Shown here piece by piece: positions 1-8,145 of a stretch of DNA of 19,219 bases. The notes below the pieces were generated by a model. It was not told the DNA's origin and did no database searches. It worked only from the letters and a program-made list of their open reading frames with translations. The first letter of the stretch is position 1, and each line of letters begins with the position of its first letter. This stretch comes from an uncultured Acetatifactor sp. (lineage in GTDB: Bacteria > Bacillota > Clostridia > Lachnospirales > Lachnospiraceae): positions 65,785 to 85,003 of the forward strand of contig CAJUCT010000016.1 in the NCBI GenBank assembly GCA_910585015.1, in the 5' to 3' direction. The position numbers and the translations under genes are program-made.

Positions 1-67
1 CTTGGCTTGACACTGTGCCAGCCAGACCGCCATTCTCTTGGCTTGACACTGTGCCCGGCAAGCCGCC
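1..67 (-). repeat. 36-bp in-frame tandem repeat inside the GH38 gene
   Basis: Positions 1-31 and 37-67 match at 27 of 31 bases, and the first 18 are identical (CTTGGCTTGACACTGTGC on plus). The period is 36 bp, so the reading frame is kept. The gene product reads GGLPGTVSSQEN followed by GGLAGTVSSQ. It lies just after the start of the beta-sandwich domain (LFNSLSWERS), where GH38 enzymes have a variable loop. Further units may lie beyond the window edge. Confidence 0.8.
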
Positions 68-2002
68 CTGTCGATCCAACGTCTCCCCCAGCTTCAAGTA
101 TCCACAGGACGGCAGCCTGATCCCTCTGTAACTTCTCTCCCAACTCAGGGAATTAAACAGGGCCCTGCCTCCCGCCAGTCTGCCAAGCAGTTTCCCGGCA
201 AGGCTGCGGCTCTCCCGCTCCACCTGTTCCAGAGCGCTTTCCGCCTCCCGGTTCACCCTCTCTATGGAACTGCCCGGCAGAATATCGTGAAACTCTTGAA
301 AAAGCAAAAGATCCCAGAGCTTTTCCAGCTTTGTAAGCAGCACTTCCTCTCCCTCCGTGCTGCCTGTAAGCCGCAGCAACCCGGCCAGATATTCCGCCTC
401 CCGCAGGGCATACTCCGCCTTGCGCACACCCCTTTTAATCCCTGCCTGGGCAGTGTAAGTGCCCCTGTGCCATGCCAGATACAACTCTCCGTAATAGACA
501 TTTCTGATAGCATCCTGATCCAGCCGCTCAAAAAAGGCCGCCGGACTTTCCATGGTACACCTGGGAGTCCCCTCCAGATCCTTGCAGCGCTCAGCCGTCT
601 CCACCATAATCTCCGTGGGACCGCCGCCCCCGTCCCCATAGCCAAAGGGAAACATAAAAACATCTATATCCTGCTTCTGGTTTCTGTCCTTCTCCCAGCG
701 CTCCCGCAGGGCACCGGAGGTAAACACCGCATTGTTCTTTTTAAAAATATGAGACAAAATCCTGGTGCCGTCAATGCCCTCCCACCAGAACAGATTGTAG
801 GGAAACTGCTCACACTCCGGATCGCAGCGAAGCAGCTTCTGGGTGGCAAAATAGGGCACCCGGCATTCTTTCATAATCTGAGGCAGCGCCCCGGAAAAAC
901 CAAAGGTATCCGGAAGCCACGCTACCTTACTGTCTGTGCCAAATTCCCTCCAAAACCAGCGCTTTCCAAGCACAAACTGTCTGACCAGACTCTCTCCTCC
1001 CGGCAAATTGGTGTCGCTCTCCACATATACGGCGCCATCCGGCACAAATTGTCCCGTCCCCGCCTTCTCCCTCACCCGCTCAAACAACTTGGGATAATAT
1101 TCCTTCAAATACTCCAGCACAGTTGGAGAACACAGCAGAAACTTGTAGTCAGGATATCTCTCCATCAAGGCTATCTGGTTGGAATAAGTTCTGGCGGCCT
1201 TCCGCTTGGTCTCCTCCAGGGGCCAGAGCCAGGCCAGATCCAGATGAGACTGACCGAATATGGTAAATTCCGGCATCGTGTCCCCGTTTCTTTTTTCTAA
1301 AAGAGGCTTAAGCAGTTTTGCACCCTCCCGGACGGTCTCACTGCGCCGGGGCTGCGGCGCTTCAAAGTCTGCAATATAGGTAAACCGCTGCAGGGCCTCA
1401 CCGATCTTCATGCTGCGCAGATCACAATCAGGCAGCGCTTTCCAAAGCTCATAGAGGGTATGATAATCCGCATAGGCCGAAAACATATCCTGGTCATGTA
1501 TGCCGAAATGGCTGCTTTCCACCACACACTGACATTCCCCGGGTTCCGGCACAGGTATATCCTCCCTCTCATAGATTCCGCCGCACTCCAGCCTGACGCC
1601 ATGCCCGGCATAGCACTCCGCATAGATCTCGAAGCTTTCCCCGGGAACGGCACAGGCTGTCAATTCCACCGTGGTGTGCTGCCTGTCGATGGAACCGGCC
1701 TCAACACCGTTTACATACACCAGCATCTCCGGCCCTGGACCCAAGTGCAGCAAAATGCGTCTTCCGGCCGCATCCCCGGGCATTGTTACGCTGGCTCGAA
1801 ACCAACCGTATTCCCACTTTCTCCCCCATTTTGTTCCCTGGGGAAAAGGCCGGAAGCGCTGCTGCGCCGCCTGCTTCAGGTTCAGTTGTTCCATGGTTGT
1901 AAAACCGGAAAGCGTAATCTCCCCCAACTGCATATACAGATTCCGCCCAAAGGCTTCATCCCACATCTTTAACCTCTCATCCCACTGCCTTCCAATCTTC
2001 AT
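1..2002 (-). CDS. GH38 alpha-mannosidase, C-terminus beyond window edge
   Basis: This is the 5' part (667 codons) of a retaining alpha-mannosidase of glycoside hydrolase family 38, a zinc enzyme that removes alpha-linked mannose from glycans. An open frame without stops runs from the ATG at 2002 to the window edge. Visible family landmarks are SHLDLAWLWP with zinc ligands His253 and Asp255, WLPDTFGFSG with nucleophile Asp365, and FHDILPGSS with His572. Residues 1-240 form an N-terminal beta region and about 245-600 the catalytic and helical-bundle region. Bacterial members are usually about 1000 residues, so roughly a third is missing. The start has GGGGG about 6 nt upstream. No signal peptide is seen, so the enzyme is probably cytoplasmic and acts on imported oligosaccharides. 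It is divergent from an AraC regulator, its likely controller. Substrate linkage cannot be read from the sequence. The last residues hold a 12-residue tandem repeat. Confidence 0.93.
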   Translation of the reverse strand, partial: MKIGRQWDERLKMWDEAFGRNLYMQLGEITLSGFTTMEQLNLKQAAQQRFRPFPQGTKWGRKWEYGWFRASVTMPGDAAGRRILLHLGPGPEMLVYVNGVEAGSIDRQHTTVELTACAVPGESFEIYAECYAGHGVRLECGGIYEREDIPVPEPGECQCVVESSHFGIHDQDMFSAYADYHTLYELWKALPDCDLRSMKIGEALQRFTYIADFEAPQPRRSETVREGAKLLKPLLEKRNGDTMPEFTIFGQSHLDLAWLWPLEETKRKAARTYSNQIALMERYPDYKFLLCSPTVLEYLKEYYPKLFERVREKAGTGQFVPDGAVYVESDTNLPGGESLVRQFVLGKRWFWREFGTDSKVAWLPDTFGFSGALPQIMKECRVPYFATQKLLRCDPECEQFPYNLFWWEGIDGTRILSHIFKKNNAVFTSGALRERWEKDRNQKQDIDVFMFPFGYGDGGGGPTEIMVETAERCKDLEGTPRCTMESPAAFFERLDQDAIRNVYYGELYLAWHRGTYTAQAGIKRGVRKAEYALREAEYLAGLLRLTGSTEGEEVLLTKLEKLWDLLLFQEFHDILPGSSIERVNREAESALEQVERESRSLAGKLLGRLAGGRALFNSLSWERSYRGIRLPSCGYLKLGETLDRQGGLPGTVSSQENGGLAGTVSSQ

Positions 2003-2047
2003 TTTGTACCCCCATTAAACCAGAACCATATTGCAAAACAAGACAGC

Positions 2048-2082
2048 CAGGGGTAAATTCCCCTGATAAATAGAGATTATCA
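2048..2082. promoter_or_regulatory. Two abutting palindromes in the mannosidase leader
   Basis: CAGGGG-TAAATT-CCCCTG (2048-2065) is a perfect 6-bp dyad. It overlaps by two bases TGATAA-N7-TTATCA (2064-2082), a second perfect 6-bp dyad. Both lie 46-80 nt upstream of the mannosidase ATG, probably inside its transcribed leader or just downstream of its promoter. They could be repressor operators or mRNA hairpins. No T-run follows either one, so a terminator is unlikely. Confidence 0.45.
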
Positions 2083-2131
2083 AAGAAGGGCCACAATCTC
2101 CACGCATCTCTTGCCTTTTTTACAATGCATA

Positions 2132-2247
2132 TTGCACTTTTTGCTTTTTAGATATATAATTGATTTGGGTGTTGCACAAATTATATAAAAATAGTTTTCC
2201 GTTTTTATACAATTTATACTATTTTTGCACGGCCATTGCTTATGCAA
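2132..2247. promoter_or_regulatory. Repeated TTGCAC sites and candidate promoter in divergent control region
   Basis: TTGCAC occurs in the same orientation at 2132-2137, 2172-2177 and 2225-2230. TTGC-TTAT-GCAA, a perfect dyad, follows at 2236-2247. A possible minus-strand promoter for the mannosidase is TTGTGC (overlapping the 2172 site), 17 nt, then TATATC near 2155. A possible extended -10 for the regulator is TGTTATACA at 2260-2268. AraC-type proteins bind direct repeats near promoters, so these hexamers are plausible operators. That is inference; the remainder of 2003-2299 is AT-rich with no gene. Confidence 0.4.
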
Positions 2248-2299
2248 AGCGCAAACTTGTGTTATACAGTCAATAAAACTATGCGTCAGGAGAGATAAA

Positions 2300-3214
2300 A
2301 TGCTGATCGACAATACCGTTGTCTATTCTAAGGAGCATAAAATAGAGATAGGACATCCCGGCAAAAATCTTTACTACTATTTCGACTACGATGAGCGTTC
2401 CTATTCTATCAATATGGAATTTCAACATTTCCATCCGTTCTATGAGATGTGTATCTTCCTGGACGAAAAGGCAGGACATTTGGTGGACGGAGTCTGGTAT
2501 GACATGCGCTGCTGTGACATTGTGGCTCTGCGCCCCACCTTGCTCCACAGGACCCAATACCCGGAGGGCGCGCCCAACAAACGACTGATCATCCAGTTCT
2601 CTATACCGCCTATGATTTCCTCCTTCGAGAGCTGCATGAAAAGCATATATGGCATCTTTGACAGCGCCTGCCCCATCTACCGCTTTGAGGGGCCCTACAA
2701 GAAAATTGTGCTGGAAAAGCTGAATGACATCTACTACCTGTCCCAGAGCCCCAACGAATTGACGGAACTTGCCATCCACAATAAATTTGTTGAATTTCTC
2801 AGCCTGCTTTACTTAAACCGGGACAAAAATGTGTATGCCAACCATGTGGACTTTGACAATATCACCAACAAGGTCTACAGCATCACCGCCTACATACACA
2901 GCCATTTTACGGAGGAACTGTCCCTGGAGACCATCTCAAAGAGATTCTATATCAGCAGCTATTACCTGTCCCACCAGTTCAAGCGGATCACGGGCTTTAC
3001 GATGACAGACTATATTCAGATGACGCGGATCAGCAACGCCCAGACTATGCTGCTGTCCACGGACAAGCCCATTACAGATATCGCCTTTTTGTGTGGTTTT
3101 TCCAGTTTTTCACAGTTCAACAGGGCTTTTAACAAATTTCTGCACCAGTCTCCCTCCGCTTTCCGCAGAAATATGATGATCCAGCAGCCACTGCAGTATA
3201 GACTGTTAGAATAA
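2300..3214 (+). CDS. AraC-family transcriptional regulator
   Basis: A 304-residue DNA-binding regulator with the usual AraC layout. The N-terminal half (about 20-160) looks like the cupin sensor domain (FQHFHPFYEM near residue 41). The C-terminal 100 residues carry two helix-turn-helix units: LSLETISKRFYIS near 207 and ITDIAFLCGFSSFSQFNRAF near 258, the second being the classic AraC signature. I start it at the ATG at 2300, which has AGGAG seven bases upstream (2288-2292). An earlier in-frame ATG at 2225 would add 25 residues of no visible domain and lies in the promoter region. It is divergent from the GH38 mannosidase, so it most likely senses a mannose-containing sugar and switches that gene. 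The inducer is not known. A terminator follows within 10 bp. Confidence 0.92.
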   Translation: MLIDNTVVYSKEHKIEIGHPGKNLYYYFDYDERSYSINMEFQHFHPFYEMCIFLDEKAGHLVDGVWYDMRCCDIVALRPTLLHRTQYPEGAPNKRLIIQFSIPPMISSFESCMKSIYGIFDSACPIYRFEGPYKKIVLEKLNDIYYLSQSPNELTELAIHNKFVEFLSLLYLNRDKNVYANHVDFDNITNKVYSITAYIHSHFTEELSLETISKRFYISSYYLSHQFKRITGFTMTDYIQMTRISNAQTMLLSTDKPITDIAFLCGFSSFSQFNRAFNKFLHQSPSAFRRNMMIQQPLQYRLLE

Positions 3215-3220
3215 TATGAA

Positions 3221-3238
3221 TGCCCGCTGAAGCGGGCA
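3221..3238. terminator. Short GC hairpin after the AraC gene
   Basis: TGCCCGC-TGAA-GCGGGCA is a perfect 7-bp stem with a 4-nt loop, 7 bp after the AraC stop codon. It is followed on the plus strand by CAAAAA rather than a T-run, so alone it is a weak plus-strand terminator. It probably works together with the larger hairpin next to it. Confidence 0.5.
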
Positions 3239-3245
3239 GCAAAAA

Positions 3246-3292
3246 TAAGCCATTTGTCTGACAGGTAATGTTTAGACAAATGGCTTAATCTT
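3246..3292. terminator. Bidirectional rho-independent terminator
   Basis: TAAGCCATTTGTCT (3246-3259) and AGACAAATGGCTTA (3274-3287) are perfect 14-bp inverted arms around a 14-nt loop. On the minus strand, the end of the hscC-like gene, the stem runs into ATTTTTG. On the plus strand it is followed by ATCTTTT. It lies between two convergent genes, as expected for a shared terminator. Confidence 0.85.
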
Positions 3293-3300
3293 TTAAAGCC

Positions 3301-4989
3301 TTACAGGTCCTCATCCTCGTCCAAAAACTCCGAAAGTTCCCTGCGGGTATCCGCAATCTCCTGGTGATCGCCGCCCTTTAAGGCTGCCTCAAAGCGATTG
3401 ATATAGTGGTCCAGATTCCTGCGCTTATCACCCAGGGACTCCTCATACATGCGCTCCGCCCGCAGCAGTACCAGACGGTTTTCCTCCTGATCCCTGGGCT
3501 GGATCTTCAGGTAGGCCAGTTCCTCCATGCGCTTTTGGATTTCCTCGTCTGTCATGGTATTGTCCACTCCCTTGATGATCATCTTCTGGCTAAGCCCCGT
3601 GGACACCACCTTCACCTCCACTTCCAGAAGGGAGTTAATATCGTAGGTATAGGTCACATCCACAGACTCCTGCCCCTTGGGGGCCTTGGGCAGTTCGATG
3701 GTCATCTCCCCCAGGTACAGGTTGTTTCTGGCAAAACGGCTTTCCCCCTGGAGTACCCGGACTCTGACCTTATCCTGATTGTCCCGCACGGTATACATGC
3801 GCTCCGTGTGGCTGGCAGGGATCACGGTGTTGCGCTCGATAATGGGACAGAAACGCCCGTCCTCAAATTTTCCCTCCTCGTATTCCACCACCACTTCCGT
3901 GCCCAGGGTAAAGGAACACACATCCGTCAGGATGACTTCCTTCACCTCCTCCCGGCGCTCCTTCATAGCCGCCTGCACCGCCGCTCCCAGCGCCACGGCC
4001 TCGTCCGGGTTCATGTTGGTGTCCGGGAACTTTCTAAACAGCCGGATCAGGAAATCCCGAATTATGGCCAACCTGGTGGCACCGCCGATCAACAAAATCT
4101 CATCGATGTCTCCCAGCTTAAGGCCCGCGTCGGACAGGCTCTTTTTCACTGGCTCCCGGATTTTGTTCAGTAATTCCTCACAGGCATCCTCATATTCCTT
4201 GTACTTGATCTCTGATTCCAGTTCTTTCTCATCAATCAGGCATTTCATAACAACGCGGTCGCTGCCGCTGACGGCGCGCTTGGCCTTCTCCGCCTGCTTG
4301 TACAGCCGTACCTGCTCCTTTTCGGACAGGCTGCTCATGGCCAGCTTCTGTTTCTGCATAAACAGCTTGCCCATCACCTCCGTGAAGTCCTCGCCCCCCA
4401 GGTAGTTGTCCCCCGCCACGGCCCGGACCTCCAGAATGTTGTGGTACAACTCCAGTATAGACACGTCAAAAGTTCCGCCGCCCAGATCAAACACCAGAAA
4501 CTTGGTGTCCTTGGTCTTGTCATACAGGCCATAGGCCACCGCCGCCGCCGTGGGCTCGGAGATCATGCGCTCCACCTTCAGACCTGCCAGTTCTCCTGCT
4601 CGCTTGGTGGCCTTGCGGCGCTTGTCGTCAAAATATGCCGGTACACTGATCACGGCCTCCGTGACCTCTTCCCCCAAAAAAGCTTCCGCGTCCTCCTTCA
4701 GAGATCGCAGCACAAAGCTGGACAATTCTTCCGGCCTGTACATATGGCCGCTTAAGTTATACTGCCTCTCCGTGCCCATGCTGCGTTTAAATGCACTAAC
4801 CACGGAGTCCGGGTACAGACTCATGCGCTCACGGGCAGTCTCCCCCACATAGATATTGCCTTCCTCGTCCACGCTGACCACAGAGGGAGTCAGGTTCTTG
4901 CCCAGGCGGTTGGGGATAATCCTGGGGCCCTCCTCTGCGAAATACGCAATCAGACTATTGGTTGTTCCTAAATCAATTCCTACTATCAT
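3301..4989 (-). CDS. hscC: Hsp70-family chaperone, HscC-type
   Basis: A 562-residue Hsp70, an ATP-driven protein-folding chaperone in the cytoplasm. The ATPase domain shows DLGTTNS (6-12), VPAYF (116-120), DLGGGTFDVS (168-177) and LIGGATRLA (300-308). NPDEAVALGAAVQA (327-340) leads to the interdomain linker. The substrate domain runs from about 365, followed by a short helical tail ending in an acidic DEDEDL. DnaK is about 75 residues longer, and E. coli HscC is close to this length, so a shortened lid of HscC type fits best. The linker reads LTDVCSFTLG, with Ser where most Hsp70s have Pro. The start has AGAGGAAGAG just upstream. It lies 105 bp downstream of the J-like TPR gene on the same strand, and that protein is its likely co-chaperone. 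A strong terminator follows. HscC clients are poorly known. Confidence 0.9.
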   Translation of the reverse strand: MIVGIDLGTTNSLIAYFAEEGPRIIPNRLGKNLTPSVVSVDEEGNIYVGETARERMSLYPDSVVSAFKRSMGTERQYNLSGHMYRPEELSSFVLRSLKEDAEAFLGEEVTEAVISVPAYFDDKRRKATKRAGELAGLKVERMISEPTAAAVAYGLYDKTKDTKFLVFDLGGGTFDVSILELYHNILEVRAVAGDNYLGGEDFTEVMGKLFMQKQKLAMSSLSEKEQVRLYKQAEKAKRAVSGSDRVVMKCLIDEKELESEIKYKEYEDACEELLNKIREPVKKSLSDAGLKLGDIDEILLIGGATRLAIIRDFLIRLFRKFPDTNMNPDEAVALGAAVQAAMKERREEVKEVILTDVCSFTLGTEVVVEYEEGKFEDGRFCPIIERNTVIPASHTERMYTVRDNQDKVRVRVLQGESRFARNNLYLGEMTIELPKAPKGQESVDVTYTYDINSLLEVEVKVVSTGLSQKMIIKGVDNTMTDEEIQKRMEELAYLKIQPRDQEENRLVLLRAERMYEESLGDKRRNLDHYINRFEAALKGGDHQEIADTRRELSEFLDEDEDL

Positions 4990-5094
4990 ATTCTCTTCCT
5001 CTTATATATCTACTCACTACACAGATTATTGCGAAATGCCCTTATCCCGTTTTGTCGATATCGGCCGGCTGCGTCCCTTGCCGGGAACGCTCCG

Positions 5095-8088
5095 CTACTC
5101 TTTAAAGCAGATATGCTTGATGGCCAGCATATACTCGTCCTGGGGCTGGATTTCCAGATTGTGATCCAGGCGTTCACGAGCCTCCTGCCTCTGACCTCTG
5201 CGGAGCATCAGCAGAATCCGAACCCCCTCCATCTCCTTACAGATGGCGTATGTACAGAAATTGCAGCACTCACATTTGCTCTCCCGATCCAGCAGTTCCT
5301 GCAGCTTCTTCTCCGACTCCGTGTAATAGGCCGCCAGAACCTCTATCTGCAAATGCCCCTTCTCCTGCTCATAGTATTTATTCTTACGGGTAAACTGTTC
5401 CTGCCGGAGCCAATCCTGCAGTCTGGCCGCATACTTTTTCCCCAGTTTTTCTTCTCCGCACAGAATAAAAGCAAACACGGCGTCACAAATAGTACCCTCC
5501 GCATTATGCAGATCCGGATGGTAATCCAGTGCGCTGGCGAAGGCTTTCACTGCTTTGGTTTTATCTCCAAATATCAATTCCGTCCAGCCAAGGCTTACAA
5601 AGTAATCGCTGTATCCCGCGTTGCCCTTCTTCTTCCTGCCAAACAGTTTCCCCACGGCGCTCTCATCGATGTTCAGCTGTGCGGCCCACTGCTTCAGCAC
5701 ATTTCTGGCCGCCTGCTGTTGTCCTGTCACCTGATACATATCCACCAGCTTGTCATACAGCCCTATGGGATCTTTGGCATAAGCGCTCCCAAAAATTTTT
5801 GCCGCCATATCGCACTGTCCGTTGCGGATATAGCCCGTGGCGATCTTACACAGCCTGTAGACGCTGGTATTCAGCTTCTTTCCTTCCGCGCACTTCACAT
5901 ATTGTTCCAGATATTCCAGAGCCTTTTCATAATCCGCCAGACGCAGATACAAATCAGCCATGTCCATGTAGACGCCGGGCTGCAAATCTTCCTCCGTGTC
6001 AAAGAGGATAGCCTTGCGCAGGCAGATGACAGCCTGCTCATAATCCCCCTGGTGCTTATACACCTGACTCATGCCGTTCAGGGCATAGATCTGTTGAGGC
6101 ACATAGACCAGCACCTGCTCATAGTCTTTGATTGCTTCTTTATAATGATGGGCCGCCTTGTGGAATATGCCCCTCTCCACCAGCAGGTAAGCCCCCGGCG
6201 CCTGATACAGGTATTCCGTCAGCTGCGTAAGACCCGGCTCATAAAAGGAGAGATCTCCGTTCTCCACATGGTCCAGAAATACACTCCGGAATTTCTCTAC
6301 CTTCTTCTGTATCAGATTGGTGTTGGTCTTGTGATCTTTCTGATAGGCATACGCCTCCAGATAGGCGCTCTCAATGCCTTTTTCCTTGGCCTGTGCCAAA
6401 AGTTCCTCCAACTCCTTGGTATATTCCAGATCCAGATACACCTTGGCCATATCCACATAGGGCTTGGTATAATCGGGAAAACATTGGATCAGCTGTCGGC
6501 CCGTCTGTATCACGCCGGAGGCATCCCACTGCCTGCGGTAAGCCTCCAGGGCAGTGGCTAACGCCGCAAATACCCGGTATTCCTGTACAAGACGTCCCAC
6601 CAGATCCTGGCACTTCTCGTACTCCTCCATCTCCATATAGATCTGGGCGCGCTCCATAAGTACACCGATATCATGGGGATCGACGGCCTCCATGGCATCC
6701 GCCTCCTCCAAAGCAAGCTTATAGTAGGAGTTATTCAGATACCCCATAACACGATAACACTGCATACAGATCGCATGGGACTGGCGCAGCCTGTCCTCAT
6801 CCTTTTCCAAAGCCTCCCCCTCCTGTGTGGGAATCCGCTTTTCCAAAGCCTGCCGCCACCGCACGGCATATGCACTGGATTTCTCATACTCCGCCGCCTC
6901 CCGGTAGAGCTTGGTCATCAGCCCCAGATACTCCTCCTTGCGGTTCTCCGGAACCCGGTCTTCGATATCCTTCACCTTCCGGATTCCCAGAGAAAAACGC
7001 TCATCCTGCAGATAGCACCAACCCAACTCCAATATATCTTCCGGGCTGGAATAAAGACTGACTTTTCGCTCCAGTTCCTTCTCCAGTCCCGCATTGATCT
7101 CCTTGAGCAGCTGATGAAAAGTATCATCATAGCCGGAGGATAGTACCTCCTCCGCACACTTCTTGGCCCTCTGGTCGTCCCCCTGGTCATGATACCACTG
7201 GGCCAGGCGCAGATTGGCCGTATAATGCTTTTCATTGCGCTCCCTGATGCCCTCAAAACAATGGGCCGCCTCCTCAATCTGTCCCTGTTCCCAGAGCATC
7301 TGCGCCAGGTTAAACTCCACCAGTTCATCCCCCGGATACTTCTGCTGAAGTTCTCTCAGGCAGCGGATAGCTTCCTCCTGCCGCCCGCCGGCCTGGTAGT
7401 ACTGGGCCCGGCACACCTCCATGCAGGGATGAGTTATCCCCATGCGATCGCTCTCTTCCAGCAGCTGCGCCGTATATTCCAGATTTTTCTCCTGCAAAGC
7501 CCCCCAGCAATTGTCGTAACACTGTAAAAAAGAGTCATAATCACCGTCCTGGGGTCCCTCAAACTGAGAGAACTCCACTTCCTCCCCCCTAGTCACCCGG
7601 TTGATCAGGTAATCAATAAAATCTGCCGGGAACTTCTCCTTTAAACGGGTCTGGTTCTTGCAGATCTCCAGCTTTTCCTCCAACAGCTTCCAGATCTCCG
7701 TGGGCAGCTTGTAATGCTGCATCAAAAAAACCAGCAGCTTCTCCTGGCACTCGGCCTCCCCGTCCAAAGACTGGTAGGTATCCTGAGAAAACAATTCCCG
7801 CCACGCATTCAGGTCCTGCCTGCCATCTAAGGTGCTGTAGAGCCTGGCGGCCTGCGCCACCCACTTCCCGGTCTCCGTGGTATCCTCCTGTTCCTGTTCT
7901 TCCTCTTCTTCCTGGGGCTGCTTTAACAATGCGATGGCCTCCTCATAAGCCTGGCGCAAACGCTTAAAACCCTCCGGGTTATCCTCCGGATTGGTCACTG
8001 CCAGCCTCTCCCGGTAAGCGGCCTTAATCGCCTTCTCTTCTCCAATCTCACTTATGCCTAATACGCTGATAATCTCCGTCTTTTCCAT
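5095..8088 (-). CDS. J-domain-like protein with TPR array (probable Hsp70 co-chaperone)
   Basis: A 997-residue protein. Residues 1-55 look like a J domain: a helix ending KAIKAAYRERLA, then NPEDNPEGFKRLRQAYEEA. The HPD tripeptide that normally triggers Hsp70 ATPase is replaced by Asn33-Pro34-Glu35. A strongly acidic linker (EEEEEQEQED) follows near residue 62. Most of the rest is helical with many TPR-like repeats, for example HHYKEAIKDYEQVLVYVPQQIYALNGM. TPRs normally bind peptides or partner proteins. Near the C-terminus there is a cysteine cluster (Cys939, 941, 942, 945, 950; CECCNFCTYAIC) that could hold a metal. No membrane segment is seen, unlike E. coli DjlB and DjlC, the known HscC partners. 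It precedes the hscC-like gene, so it is probably its dedicated client adaptor. The RBS is weak (GGA). The full-length frame is open, and the long opposite-strand frames are shadows. Confidence 0.85.
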   Translation of the reverse strand: MEKTEIISVLGISEIGEEKAIKAAYRERLAVTNPEDNPEGFKRLRQAYEEAIALLKQPQEEEEEQEQEDTTETGKWVAQAARLYSTLDGRQDLNAWRELFSQDTYQSLDGEAECQEKLLVFLMQHYKLPTEIWKLLEEKLEICKNQTRLKEKFPADFIDYLINRVTRGEEVEFSQFEGPQDGDYDSFLQCYDNCWGALQEKNLEYTAQLLEESDRMGITHPCMEVCRAQYYQAGGRQEEAIRCLRELQQKYPGDELVEFNLAQMLWEQGQIEEAAHCFEGIRERNEKHYTANLRLAQWYHDQGDDQRAKKCAEEVLSSGYDDTFHQLLKEINAGLEKELERKVSLYSSPEDILELGWCYLQDERFSLGIRKVKDIEDRVPENRKEEYLGLMTKLYREAAEYEKSSAYAVRWRQALEKRIPTQEGEALEKDEDRLRQSHAICMQCYRVMGYLNNSYYKLALEEADAMEAVDPHDIGVLMERAQIYMEMEEYEKCQDLVGRLVQEYRVFAALATALEAYRRQWDASGVIQTGRQLIQCFPDYTKPYVDMAKVYLDLEYTKELEELLAQAKEKGIESAYLEAYAYQKDHKTNTNLIQKKVEKFRSVFLDHVENGDLSFYEPGLTQLTEYLYQAPGAYLLVERGIFHKAAHHYKEAIKDYEQVLVYVPQQIYALNGMSQVYKHQGDYEQAVICLRKAILFDTEEDLQPGVYMDMADLYLRLADYEKALEYLEQYVKCAEGKKLNTSVYRLCKIATGYIRNGQCDMAAKIFGSAYAKDPIGLYDKLVDMYQVTGQQQAARNVLKQWAAQLNIDESAVGKLFGRKKKGNAGYSDYFVSLGWTELIFGDKTKAVKAFASALDYHPDLHNAEGTICDAVFAFILCGEEKLGKKYAARLQDWLRQEQFTRKNKYYEQEKGHLQIEVLAAYYTESEKKLQELLDRESKCECCNFCTYAICKEMEGVRILLMLRRGQRQEARERLDHNLEIQPQDEYMLAIKHICFKE

Positions 8089-8107
8089 AATAGTCCATAT
8101 ACCTCTA

Positions 8108-8128
8108 TTTATACTGCTTAACAGTTAA
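8108..8128 (-). promoter_or_regulatory. Candidate -10 box with adjacent palindrome, J-like TPR gene
   Basis: On the minus strand TATAAA lies at 8113-8108, about 20 nt before the gene start. Just upstream of it is the 11-bp perfect palindrome TTAACAGTTAA (8118-8128), which would lie in the promoter spacer. No good -35 hexamer is seen at 16-18 nt spacing. No CIRCE element (heat-shock operator) is present. Confidence 0.3.
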
Positions 8129-8145
8129 AATTGCCGAGTAACCTG

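Noticed and set aside
262..1653. Several broken frames suggesting a frameshifted mannosidase
   Set aside because: One uninterrupted minus-strand frame from 2002 to the window edge carries all GH38 motifs; the others are out-of-frame shadows.
2225..2299. Upstream start for the AraC gene
   Set aside because: The ATG at 2225 has no ribosome binding site and lies among the putative operators; the ATG at 2300 has AGGAG at good spacing.
5029..6561. A 510-codon plus-strand open frame
   Set aside because: It lies wholly opposite the end of the J-like TPR gene, has the low-complexity Leu/His/Gln/Ile composition of an antisense shadow, and has no ribosome binding site.
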